In this document: positions 46,696 through 56,619 of the stretch, piece after piece
How the letters are laid out: each line of letters begins with the position of its first letter
Position numbering within the stretch: the stretch's first letter is position 1
NCBI RefSeq assembly: GCF_029227915.1
Contig: NC_079878.1
Span: forward strand, 2,108,001 to 2,172,000
Direction of reading: 5' to 3'
DNA from: Hydractinia symbiolongicarpus
Taxonomy: Eukaryota > Cnidaria > Hydrozoa > Anthoathecata > Hydractiniidae
Length of the DNA stretch: 64,000 nucleotides
Notes under the pieces: model-generated
The model's input: only the letters and a program-made list of their open reading frames with translations
Databases searched by the model: none
What the model was told of the DNA's origin: nothing
Made by a program: the position numbers and the translations under genes

Positions 46696-47409
46696 TCAGG
46701 CTAAGAGACCTAGCTCCTCTTTAATCCTAGCCTTTTCGGCTTTCCTCTGGCGATAGGCGGAGAGTAGTTCGGGTCTAATATTCATGTTATTAATTATATC
46801 CCTAGTGACAAACCAGTCCGGCATATACTCAAACATCTCTTTATCCCTCATAACAGCCCATTTACACATGTACTGTGCCTTGAGCAAATCCGGCACATGT
46901 ACGAGTGCATAGGGCTCCTTTGCAACAGCCTTATTGCACATGTCTTGCGTCTTGAACCTATCCGGTACATATTCGATATTTTCGGAATCATCCTCAACCT
47001 CATAGTTACACATTTCCTGTGTTTTGAGGCGATCCGGCACATACCTGATTTTATAGGGATTACCTTCAATCAGTCGGTTGTACATGTCCTGCGACTTTAA
47101 TTTTGAAGCTACATACTTGAACAGATGGGGTATTACCTCAACGGCATTGTTGAGCATGTCCAGTGTCTTGAATTTTGACGGCACAAAATCGAGCATCCGG
47201 GGGCCCTCCCCAACAGCATTGCTACACATGTCTTGCGTTTTGAATTTTGAATGTATATACATGAGTGCATATAGATTCTCCTCAACAGTCTTATTAAACA
47301 TTTCTGGCGTTTTGAATTGATCTGGTATACGTCTGAACATGTGGGGCTTCTTTTCGAATGCCTCGTTGCACATGTCCTGTGTCTTTAAAACGATGCCTCT
47401 CCTGCTCAA
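46696..47409 (-). CDS. 24-residue-repeat protein (KTQDMCN repeats) at the Polinton right end
   Basis: 237 residues in one frame starting MSRRGIVLKTQDMCNEAF. Eight or nine consecutive units of about 24 residues share the pattern (F/L)KTQ(D/E)MCN(K/E)AVE...P..(F/Y)(V/I)P(D/S). The last diverges (FVTRDIINNM) before a basic tail ending RKAEKARIKEELGLLA. The pattern predicts an alpha-helical solenoid with a buried Met-Cys position. It resembles DUF4116-like repeats common in cnidarians and some viruses and protists; that family link is from memory. The start lies 16 bp inside the right terminal repeat. Likely a protein-interaction scaffold; function unknown. Confidence 0.75.
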   Translation of the reverse strand: MSRRGIVLKTQDMCNEAFEKKPHMFRRIPDQFKTPEMFNKTVEENLYALMYIHSKFKTQDMCSNAVGEGPRMLDFVPSKFKTLDMLNNAVEVIPHLFKYVASKLKSQDMYNRLIEGNPYKIRYVPDRLKTQEMCNYEVEDDSENIEYVPDRFKTQDMCNKAVAKEPYALVHVPDLLKAQYMCKWAVMRDKEMFEYMPDWFVTRDIINNMNIRPELLSAYRQRKAEKARIKEELGLLA

Positions 47410-47424
47410 CCTAGCGCGTCTTTA

Positions 47425-47742
47425 CTGCGCATGCGTTGATTTTTGATGAATATAAGAGAAAGTCCCTTTTTACTCATCTGCTGTCTATTTTGATGTGCGT
47501 TGATTTTTAAGGAACTGCGCTAGAGAATAGTGGACCTCTTATTCTACATGACGTCATCAATGTGGATCACTATGGGTGTGGTGACTATTAGGGATAAGGT
47601 CTTGGATGATTAATATGGGATGACTATTAAGGACTATTGACTATTAATAATTTTTTGACTTGCTGGGGGTTCCTGTGGGTTGCCGTGATGTCACGGCATT
47701 GCACGCACGCGACTGCGCTAGAACATACATTTCCCTATCTCT
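47425..47742 (-). repeat. Polinton right terminal inverted repeat
   Basis: Inverted partner of 37139-37457, ending CCCTATCTCT immediately before CCACT. Confidence 0.92.
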
Positions 47743-47747
47743 CCACT
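47743..47747. repeat. Polinton target-site duplication, right copy
   Basis: CCACT, identical to 37134-37138. Confidence 0.8.
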
Positions 47748-48320
47748 TCTATTTCCAGGACTGGAGATTTTACCAAATGGTTTCCCCATCCTCATTTCGT
47801 CGGCATTGTAGTTCGCAATTCCTTTCTTTGTATTGGGTAGTAACGCGAGAAATGACGGTTTGTAAGGGCGGTTTCTATGTTTAAGGTGTATTGATGGTAG
47901 CATCATTTTATTTACATTGTTCAACAACCAGCTTCTCAACTTCTTTTATGTGAATTCAACTTGTTTTTCGTGGGAGGTAGACTTTAAAATCGGTTTGCTT
48001 TTTGCGAAGCAAATAAGCTTTGCGAGCAAAGCAAAATTGTGGAGATGCTTGCTACGCGAAGTATGAATTATTGAGATTCCCAAAATTTTGACGAAAATAT
48101 TAAAATTGCGGAAAAAAATGATATAAATTATAAAAAATTATATAAAATCAGCGTAAAGAAATCTGATATTTTTGCTCAAAAAGGTAAGGTAATTTTTTGT
48201 CTAGCAGAAATGTTTTTGTATTCGTGTACTTAGCTTTTAAAACTTTGTGTTGGATGATGTGCAGGCAGTAGACATGTATAATTTCCACTGCATGTATTTT
48301 TGAAAGTGTCTAGGACAAGA

Positions 48321-48920
48321 AACGTGATTTAATTTCCCTTAGCCTTGCATCAATCAAATCCTGAAAAAAAACGCTTTTAGAATTATTTTGAAAGATTTGG
48401 AAACTGTTGGCACCCTCGTTGGTTGGAACTTTTCTAAAAATTAATAAAATTAACAATTTTTTTAGTTTTTACCTGCCGATTGAATGACCGAACCTACCTA
48501 TTAGGAAAGATTGTCAACTTGCCGAAAATGCCATGAGCTTGGACATATTTTAAATAAAATATGTGCTTCTTGCATACTTTCCTGAATTCGCTTCATGTTC
48601 CTAAAAAAAACAGCACTTTTAATTCCATTGACTTTACCATAAGAAAATTGTGATTTATAATTTATGTGGTTAGTCTCACTAATTTTGATGGTTATAACCT
48701 CTCATTTTCATTTCTGGATAAGAAAACAAAGGCAGTTCTAGAGTGTTAAAAGCTTTTATTTGAGCTACAGAAATAAGTTTAATAAGCAACAACCGTTATG
48801 TCAGATTAAACCCACAAAGCAAATTTGCAAAAAATCAGTGTTATGACGCAACGAATTGTTTTGGAGAGCGTTTATTTTACTACTCCGTCCCTAGGGCTCT
48901 TATAAATATATATATTATAA
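48321..48920. repeat. 600-bp direct repeat, copy 1
   Basis: Begins AACGTGATTTAATTTCCC and ends GGGCTCTTATAAATATATAT. It is repeated at 49201-49806 with few differences. No coding sequence and no TG...CA ends, so not an LTR pair. Confidence 0.9.
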
Positions 48921-48978
48921 TATTATATATATAATATATATATTAATAATATATATATATATACATATACTATATATA
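48905..48978. repeat. TA-rich microsatellite
   Basis: TATATA/ATATTA tract between the first copy of the direct repeat and a Helitron end. Confidence 0.85.
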
Positions 48979-49020
48979 CTAGTCGTTAGCCCGTGGAAAA
49001 ATCCACGGGTTCGCCCGGGT
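48979..49020 (-). mobile_element. Helitron 3' terminus (minus strand)
   Basis: CTAG at 48979-48982 with T next on the minus strand, then an 8-bp perfect hairpin (CCCGTGGA, loop AAAA, TCCACGGG; 48990-49009) and TTCGCCCG. This is the same end as at 20876-20906 and 58290-58315. The matching 5' end was not found on the right. Confidence 0.6.
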
Positions 49021-49021
49021 T

Positions 49022-49148
49022 CCTCAACAGCCTTATTACACATTTCCTGCGTTTTGAATTGATCTGGTATACGTCTGAACATGTGGGGCTTCTTTTCGAA
49101 TGCCTTGTTGCACATGTCCTGTCTTTAAAACGATGCTTCTCCTGCCCA
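49022..49148 (-). pseudogene. Fragment of the Polinton 24-residue-repeat gene
   Basis: Nearly identical to 47280-47410 (start of the repeat protein). Three partial units run in frame into the Helitron end (EEPGRTRGFF). It is the left part of a duplicated block that lacks the right terminal repeat. Confidence 0.8.
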
Positions 49149-49200
49149 TCTTTATAGAGAATTTTTAACAAAATCCGAAGATTTCATTCGACGAAAATGA

Positions 49201-49806
49201 AACGTGATTTAATTTCCCTTAGCCTTGCATCAATCAAATCCTGAAAAAAAACGCTTTTAGAATTATTTTGAAAGATTTGGAAACTGTTGGCACCCTCGTT
49301 GGTTGGAACTTTTCTAAAAATTAATAAAATTAACAATTTTTTTAGTTTTTACCTGCCGATTGAATGACCAAACCTACCTATTAGGAAAGTTTGTCAACTT
49401 GCCGAAAATGCCATGAGCTTGGACATATTTTAAATAAAATATGTGCTTCTCGCATACTTTCCCGAATTCGCCTCATGTTCCTGAAAAAAAAACCCAGCAC
49501 TTTTAATTCTGATGACTTTACCAAAAGAAAATTGTGATTTATAATTTATGTGGTTAGTCTCACTAATTTTGATGGTTATACCCTGTCAATTTTATTTCTG
49601 GATAAGACAACAAAGGCAGTTCTAGAGTGTTAAAAGCTTTTACTTGAGCTACACAAATAAGTTTAATAAGCAACAACCGTTATGTCGGATTAAACCCACA
49701 AAGCAAATTTGCAAAAAAATCAGTGTTATGACACAACGAATTGTTTTGGAGAGCGTTTATTTTACTACTCCGTCCCTAGGGCTCTTATAAATATATATAT
49801 TATATT
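49201..49806. repeat. 600-bp direct repeat, copy 2
   Basis: Second copy of 48321-48920 with scattered substitutions and short A-run indels. Confidence 0.9.
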
Positions 49807-51388
49807 ATATATATTTTAATTTGTAGTATTCAAATACCAGCTCTATCATAAATGTTGATGCAAATTTCTGATCATCAGCTAAATTTTCTTCCCGCCAAAA
49901 TTTTTTATGTTGTCAATGAGTCACAGTACCGAAAACAATGGCTCCCGTGGTTAAATTTGCTTTCATGAAATACTTTTTTGCAAAAAAAGTATTTCATGAA
50001 AATCTCATCGTGCTTAATTCCTTACCATAACTTTCACTATTTATTTACTATATCTTCATAAAAGTCTTTCCTCAATAAAGTACTGTGTAAACTTTAACAC
50101 AAGCCGCATAAATTAACACCAAGAATCTTAGCCGCATAAATTAACTCTTCAACGACAAAACCAAAAGATGCGTGACAACAGATTGTCCACAGCAAGAATT
50201 TCCACCATGGAGGAACTCGTTTGGAAGCAATAACCTTAGCAACAGCTTTCTTTTGCATAAAGGGGGAAGTTTGGACAAAATATCGGACAAGGAAATCCTT
50301 TTTGTTTGCGAGAACTATGGAAAACTGGACAATTAATGGACAGGACATCTCCCCTGGTTACCCGTAAGAATGATTTAGGCGGCAAGACGATTACTCCATA
50401 ATTAGGGAACGTGTTAACAATAATTCGGACATGTGGATTGACTTTTTTTTCTTCCTTGAAACGCACAATAAAATTCCTGCTGTTTTAAAAAAAGGAATTT
50501 TAGGTTCATTGTTATCTCACAGACGCTTCTGCTTGTTTCAAGGCAGGTTTGTTATATCTCGAGGTTTGCTAAATTCAACATTAACGATTCGTAGTATGCT
50601 TTGAAAAACGTAAGAATATATTTAGGCACGCCGACGTGATGTAAATCTCTCGTTTTCCACTCTCTACTATTTTTACATGTTCCACAATAACTTATGGAAA
50701 ACTATAAAACCAATTATATTGATTACAATAACAATTATAAGGTCAAAAACAGAAATTCTGCCATGTTGTCATTGTTTGTAGTTCAATTCAATATTTTAGA
50801 CACATTACTGCTTCTTATTTACACGGGGATATTTTATCCTCCGGAAAAAAGTCGTAGAAAAACTACTCGTAAAATTTAAAATATTTCCACTCCAAGCACT
50901 CCTCTTATCCGAGAATAGGATCATTTGAGAGGTTGCAGATGAAGTCAACACCTTTTGCACAGATCTCAGGTTGTCAGCCATAAAAGTTAAGTAAAAGAGA
51001 AAACATCATTTTTAAACTCTAAAGGTTCACAAAAAAGTCCAAATTATTTAAAGGGTTCTCGTTGCACAACATGGTGAGTACAGTATGTTATACTGATTCT
51101 GCTCCTTTCACAATTAAAAAACTACAAGATTAAATTTTAGGTAAAATACAAAACTAACATAAAGTTAGAATTACATATTTCCTGTGAAAGATTTTAAAAA
51201 ACAAATCCATTTAATAAATTCACTAATAACTTTAACATTATTGGAAAACGAAATTTTCATCTGAAAAATCCTGCTGCATTCAAAGGTTACAAAACTTGTC
51301 CAGCCACGTTGTCTCGTCTAACCATAACCAGTTTATAAAGTTTTGCACCATCGGATCTTATAAGCAGAAATGATCATCGAGTCATAAT
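49807..51388. other. Intergenic, no gene supported
   Basis: Short open frames on both strands (50094-50466 minus, 50694-50879 plus) lack splice signals or family resemblance. Nothing else noted. Confidence 0.4.
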
Positions 51389-52588
51389 TTATACTGGCAT
51401 CATCACGCGCGATGTTAACATCTGCGAACGAGACGACAGTTCGTCGTATTTATATCTAAAACGTGAACACGACGCAGAAATTTGCTCAGCTTTCTGAAAC
51501 GAAAGCAAATCATTGTTTGTGAGTTGTGAAGATGTTACAGAGTTCAGTTCGCGGGTTTTTACAGGTCTTGCGCTTGTGCAAGTTAACGCTGCATTGACGG
51601 AGGAAAACTCCGTCGCAAGTGAATTTTTGTTTAGCAAGCTCATGTACCATGACGTCAGAGAGAAAATGTTGCTACGACACGGTGCGACTTCATGTAACAC
51701 GCGGTTATCCGACCAGTAAAACACAGCGCGATTAAATCGAGGTTCAATGTCCACATATTTCGTGCGTTCGTTTACGTAAAATCTTGAGACACCACCATCT
51801 TTGTCTCGATTATAATTTTTATTACAGTGATAGACACATGTCAAAACACGTCCGTTATCATTTGGGTTATCGACATGAGGTTTATAACCAAACGTACTCT
51901 GTGGAAAACAAGACACTTGCAAGTGAGACTTATGCGTGACGGGTGTGTTGTTTATTTTATTTAAATTTAAAGACATCACAAGATTGTCAAAAGACTGAAC
52001 TAGTATCTTTATTTTCGGGTGAACTTTCTCCTCCCCAGTTACCCACGTCACTTCGTCACTTCTAAATAAGTTACTTTCATCTGACAGCCTTCGACTCTCC
52101 AATTTCACGTGTATAGCCTCGGTTTCAATTAACACATTTCGTGCAATTTCGTCATGAATATAGTTGTCTATAACACAGACTCCGCATTTCATCAATGCTT
52201 GTAAAACTTTCACTACAAGCTCTTCATAACATTGTAGTTTCATAGCATTTAAAAAAAAATCATCTGGTCCGCAATTTATCACTTTCGTTACACCAGTTTG
52301 CTGGATAACGCTTTTAAAAGTCCTGCACAGCTCTCTGTGTTTACGCCAGTGCAAAGTTTGATGTTTTTTTCCACAATAATAAACTTTTTTACATCGCATA
52401 CATTTAAACACACTCCGATGTTTACATACAGCACATTTTAAAACGGGATTTTTCATTGTACGTACCCAAGCTTTTTTGCAAGTACTTGTAGGTGATTTAC
52501 TTCCAGCCATGCTTGACGGGCAGCACGACTCACAACAGCCAACTAAAAAATAACATGATAGAGCGCATGTTTCATTATAACCCGTCAT
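51389..52588 (-). CDS. EGLN-like protein: MYND finger plus divergent 2OG-Fe(II) oxygenase domain
   Basis: One frame of 399 codons without introns. Residues 52-88 form a MYND zinc finger (CAVCKHRSVFKCMRCKKVYY, then C72, H76, H84, C88) with the His-for-Cys variant also seen in EGLN1. Residues about 120-316 form a prolyl-hydroxylase domain of the HIF-regulating EGLN type: CFPQSTFGYKPHVDNPNDNG, ADIEP-like VDIEPRFNRAVFYWSDNR, and HEVAP. Iron ligands H238, D240 and H299 are intact. EGLN1 Tyr303, Tyr329 and Arg383, the 2-oxoglutarate contacts, align with F228, H254 and I308. The enzyme class hydroxylates HIF-alpha in an oxygen-dependent way; this copy may not. The Met at residue 27 (52510) or 45 could be the true start. 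A Ser/Thr-rich tail follows residue 320. An intronless, divergent copy suggests a retrogene or diverged paralogue. Confidence 0.85.
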   Translation of the reverse strand: MTGYNETCALSCYFLVGCCESCCPSSMAGSKSPTSTCKKAWVRTMKNPVLKCAVCKHRSVFKCMRCKKVYYCGKKHQTLHWRKHRELCRTFKSVIQQTGVTKVINCGPDDFFLNAMKLQCYEELVVKVLQALMKCGVCVIDNYIHDEIARNVLIETEAIHVKLESRRLSDESNLFRSDEVTWVTGEEKVHPKIKILVQSFDNLVMSLNLNKINNTPVTHKSHLQVSCFPQSTFGYKPHVDNPNDNGRVLTCVYHCNKNYNRDKDGGVSRFYVNERTKYVDIEPRFNRAVFYWSDNRVLHEVAPCRSNIFSLTSWYMSLLNKNSLATEFSSVNAALTCTSARPVKTRELNSVTSSQLTNNDLLSFQKAEQISASCSRFRYKYDELSSRSQMLTSRVMMPV

Positions 52589-53609
52589 ACGCCCGCCAGG
52601 TCAATTTTGTTTTCACTAATTAAAAACATACTAGCCTGCCCACACGTACTATAGTAAAACATCACAATTTATATAAACAATCATTTTAATAAAACAGTTC
52701 TGCCGGCCAAAATACGATGTTAAAAAAACAAAACAAATATTATGCTGTACGTATAAATATTTGAATGATTTTATTTACACAAGATATAAGAGTGTAAAAA
52801 AACATTTTACACTTAAAGTTGAAAGCACATTTTTAATCCACATATGACCATGGCTTCAAATTAAGATACAAACGTTTTGCACAGGAAAACTTTTATTATT
52901 AAACATTAATATTATGTAATTGTACAATTGTTTTATTAACCAATCAAAACATCTCAAATCACGTGATCACATTAAACCATTGAATTGTTTAAATTAATAT
53001 TGATCAAAAACGGGGGTAATAAATTATTTATAAAATATGACCCGAGAAAGGAGAGAAAAGATGTTCTTCGACAACAACAAAAGAAATGGAGCACTATCTC
53101 GGAATTTTACATTGGGGGGAGTCTGATTACGTGTTTAAAAATACACGGAAGAAAAACAAAAATAAATAAATAATTTCGTATTAACATTCAAATTTCAAAA
53201 AAAATTTACCTAAAGTTGTTATTTGAACCATAGCAAAGTTTCACAAAAATTTTTTGTTGTTGAAAGCATTGAGAAATGGTTATCTACTTCACCTAAAAAC
53301 ATGGATTTACTAACCGCGCAAAAAGATTAAACAAGGTTCTCTGTGAAAAATTGTCAATATAAATATTATTTTTCTCCGCAGATGACACGCTTGCCGAGCG
53401 TCGTTTCCCATAGCAATTTGTTTCTTTAATTCGACAAAAGAATATCACAAGCAATTAAAATACCGAACAAAACGGCACAATGACATCACCATAGCAACTA
53501 GGATTTCGGACCACCATCAAGCATCCTTTTAATGCAATACATGCTTTTATAATTTAGTTTAGCTGTCAAACTTGGACGAATTGTTTTTCTACACGCAATC
53601 CTGCGAGCA
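52589..53609. other. Upstream region of the EGLN-like gene
   Basis: Contains an ACGTG core (minus strand, near 52636-52645), a possible hypoxia-response core, and X-box-like words at 53403-53417 and 53485-53498 (ATCACCATAGCAAC, 13 of 14). No exon seen. Confidence 0.3.
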
Positions 53610-53933
53610 TCACCTTCGTCTAGGATCTCTACTCAAGTTAACTTGCGACGGCTTTTGTTGCATGCCACTCGCAGGCGACTGTTGCGACGCGGCAAGACGT
53701 TGTCGCGGATCACTTGGTGGATGTTTGACGATATTATCACTATTTTGGCGCCGTAGCAGTCTGGGATCACCCTTCTCACTGCCTTGGTTTCGTTGGTAAG
53801 GATGAAACCTTTGTGATGTGGACTTGTTACTGCTGGATGGGTGGAGTGTGGAGCCGTCTGGTGGAGGGGGTGGTGGTGGTGGTGAATGAGTGGGCTGGCC
53901 CGCGTCTAGGTTGCTTCTTTTGTCGCTTGTTTG
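53610..53933 (-). CDS. Candidate terminal exon, proline-rich and DPR-motif protein
   Basis: On the minus strand an acceptor (TTATGTTTAG) opens 108 codons in phase 0 ending in TGA. The peptide begins QTSDKRSNLDAGQPTHS, has a run of eight prolines, and contains three DPR motifs (GDPRLLRRQNSD, SDPRQR and a terminal RDPRRR). It is Ser/Gln/Arg-rich and intrinsically disordered, with higher GC than the flanks. Such DPR-rich tails occur in RNA-processing proteins (ZC3H4/6-like, DIDO-like), but I cannot assign a family. An exon at 56545-56617 ends in matching phase 0 upstream. Confidence 0.5.
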   Translation of the reverse strand, partial: QTSDKRSNLDAGQPTHSPPPPPPPPDGSTLHPSSSNKSTSQRFHPYQRNQGSEKGDPRLLRRQNSDNIVKHPPSDPRQRLAASQQSPASGMQQKPSQVNLSRDPRRR

Positions 53934-55620
53934 CTAAACATAAAAAAACAAACAATTTATAGATAAAATAAAAGAAGTCTTTCCATGAAAAATTACAGAC
54001 GAAATTTATCGCTAGTAGTATGCGTAAAAAAACAAACAAACAAACAAACAATCGAAAACACGAGAATTTATTACAGATCCAACTTTACTGTGCGTGCCGA
54101 CATATTATGTCGCATAGCAAACATTATTTTAATTATACATTGCTGTTTCCTTTAAGCTTTTTCTTAAGTTACCTAACTTAAGAAAACGTGACACTTGTCA
54201 TAATTGTCCATGTTTGAATGTTCGAAGTTGTGTTCAATTGTGGTTCTCATCCAAAACCAAAACAAATCAAACGGATTCTATGAAACTGTCAAAAAATGTC
54301 GTAGTTTGTTTTTGTTGTTTTTAAATGTTTGTAAAGAAAACGTGATAGAACGCATTCTTAAATTTTTTTTTTTAACGATGATTTCGTTCTATTTCAACCA
54401 GGAATCACTTTGAGTGCGACGTGATGTTTGATAAGAATTTGCTTTTTAAGAATTTCAGGCTGGGATTTCAGGTTAAAAACAACAGGTGTACTGTTTAAAA
54501 CAACAGAGAAACAAGAATAATAAACAGTCTGATTAGAATTTTGGTATTTTTATCTAAAAATAGTTGAAAATATTAATTACAGCCTTTGTTCTTTATAATA
54601 ATTTTCATCAATTTTAATAATAGCAGCGGTTTTATCTGACATGGTCTTGCCTTTTAACCTATGTACAAAAAATCCAGTCTTGTAAACATTGGTATTTTAT
54701 TTATAGGGTGAACTTGCATTCTTGTCCTTTTTACCGCAGTTTTTTTATTTTTTTATTTTACAACAGTATTCAAACTCCACAATTAAAAAAAACCCATCGC
54801 ACATCAAATAATTGGCAGCAACAATGACGGTCCCTTAAATGGTCTTCGTGAAGGCATCATCAGTTTCAAGTTTTTTTAGACAAACAACTTTTTTGAGCTC
54901 GCCTGACAAAACGTGTTGTATACTTTTTACAAAAAAAAATTTCAACACAAGAAAGTGGAACTTCGAAGTCTAAAATCTTGAGAACCAATATCGGTTTTTC
55001 CAAAAAAAAATAAAAAGATTCCTCGACAACTTTCCAAGCTCTTTCATATAAAATCAACTTGGAAGGTAAGCTTCAAGGCCACGTTAAACAAATCAGCAAT
55101 TGAGATCTGACCTACATCCGAAGTTGCTTATAAAAACAAAACGGGTTCTCCAGCTCTTCTCTCATAAATTCCATAATTGAATTTACGTTAAGTCTATTAA
55201 TCATTATAAAGCCAAGCTACAATAAAGCAACGCTATAACTTGAAATAAAAAAAAGCTAGCAACCACACATTGCTTGCAACACAACGAATCATTTCGTGCA
55301 AATTTATTTTTGCATTAGCAAAAAAAAAATTTTATAAAAATACCACGCCGTAAATGACGTCAGCAAGGTTAATTGTTGTTTTCATCGGGTCCAATGAAAG
55401 CAAAATATTTTTAAAAACTGAATCGACAATAATTACGATGCGCCGCAGAACGTGTTTATCGTTTCCGCAGTAATTTGAAACGTAGCTGGGTACCTTTCTA
55501 ATTTCAGACACGGTTGCTACTTTTGTCAAAAACGTTGTTAGGTGCCATTCATTATGACAGTGCTTGTAAACAACGTTAGGCATAGAGTGCATGATTTCAC
55601 ACAATATCTTGAAAATTGTT
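53934..55620. other. Probable intron, no exon supported
   Basis: CAAA microsatellite near 54031-54050. Minus-strand open frames at 54866-55057 and 55332-55604 lack clear splice sites. Confidence 0.35.
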
Positions 55621-55627
55621 TTTACGC

Positions 55628-56010
55628 CCTTTCATCACCCTACACTCTTATCACACTACGCCCTTTCATCACCCTACACCCCTTCATCACCCTACACCCT
55701 TTCATCACACTGACCCCTTTCATCACCCTACACTCTTTCATCACCCTACGCCCTTTCATCACCCTACGCCCTCCATTACACTACACCCTTTCATCACACT
55801 GCACTCTTTCATTACCCTACACTCTTTCATCACCCTACACCCTTTCATCACCCTACACTATTTCATCCCCCTACGCCCTTTCATCACCCTACGCCCTTCC
55901 ATCACACTACACCCTTTCATCACACTACACTCTTTCATCACCCTACACTCTTTTATCACCCTACACAATTTCATCACCCTACACTCTTTCATTCCCCTAC
56001 GTTCTTCAGC
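55628..56010. repeat. 18-bp minisatellite, CCCTTTCATCACCCTACA
   Basis: About 21 units with C/T and G/A variants. Because 18 is a multiple of three and the unit lacks stops on the plus strand, two plus-strand frames stay open across the array as hexapeptide repeats (TLSSPY and PFITLH). These frames are a by-product and not evidence of a gene. Confidence 0.95.
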
Positions 56011-56544
56011 ACCTTACGTCCTGGGCAAATTTTTAAAGTGCCTTACTAAAAAAAAACGTTTTAAAGTTAGGATCAATATACAAAATTTTTTGATGGACAA
56101 AAGAATAATTCTCGTAAAAATAAAGTCTCTCCCGCATTTTACCGCGGTGGCGGTAAGAGCGTTCTGGAAAATAAATCCAGTGAAATAGTAAAGCTCTGAC
56201 TACAAGCAAACCACACAACTTGAGTGCAATTTTGAAAACACACCACATGCGTGTTATCCCTGAAAAACAGTGTCCTCTCAAAAGGTTTTAAAATTTCATT
56301 TAAAACTGCGAAAAGTGTTCATACAAAATCACATTGCAGAAAAAAAAAAAGACGTGGGTCGAGGTCAAGATTACGTCATTGCTATTCTGAGAACGCAAGT
56401 GTGCAAAACGACACTTTTTCCTATTTCTTATCAAACGAGACGACTATAACGCAGTATTACCTTCTTAATTCCATTTAAATTACTCTCATTATGGTAGAAG
56501 TAATATTAGGAATAATATTTGAGAGTTGAGTGGGTCATATCTAC

Positions 56545-56617
56545 CTGTTTTGATAGTTGGATGTACTCTTGATTTGGTTCGCTGAAGTTTGGCAGTTCCG
56601 AGAACAACATGCAAAAC
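56545..56617 (-). CDS. Candidate small internal exon
   Basis: Acceptor (TTATTTTTTAG) and donor (CAG followed by GTAGAT) enclose 73 bp: one base plus 24 codons (MLFSELPNFSEPNQEYIQLS within). It ends in phase 0 and could join the exon at 53610-53933. Family not recognised. Confidence 0.4.
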
Positions 56618-56619
56618 CT

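Larger units (their letters stand above)
37139..47742. mobile_element. Polinton/Maverick element, degenerate, 10.6 kb
   Basis: Defined by matching ends (AG...CT), about 318-bp inverted repeats and a 5-bp duplication. Order: SAP/PolB N-terminus (+), coiled-coil protein (+), integrase (-), small hydrophobic protein (-), capsid-like protein (-), coiled-coil/glycine-rich membrane protein (+), proline-rich anchored protein (-), structural-like protein (-), beta-rich protein (+), two-helix protein (+), small membrane protein (-), 158-residue protein (-), and 24-residue-repeat proteins (-). Integrase plus PolB-type sequence plus such ends defines Polintons. Base composition is visibly less AT-rich than the flanks. 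Intact Polintons are 15-20 kb; the polymerase core, packaging ATPase and cysteine protease were not found, so a large internal deletion is inferred. Confidence 0.9.

Noticed and set aside
46281-47409. CRISPR-like repeat array
   Set aside because: The periodicity is 72 bp in coding sequence and reflects the 24-residue protein repeat; there are no identical repeats with unique spacers.
48321-49806. Direct repeats as LTRs of a retroelement
   Set aside because: Ends are not TG...CA, there is no primer site or polypurine tract, and the interval holds only a Polinton fragment and a Helitron end.
53827-54051. Minus-strand frame through the polyproline region
   Set aside because: It reads the wrong frame of the candidate exon at 53610-53933 and starts in a CAAA microsatellite.
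55542-56188. Long plus-strand open frames of 164 and 190 codons
   Set aside because: They are translations of the 18-bp minisatellite in two frames.
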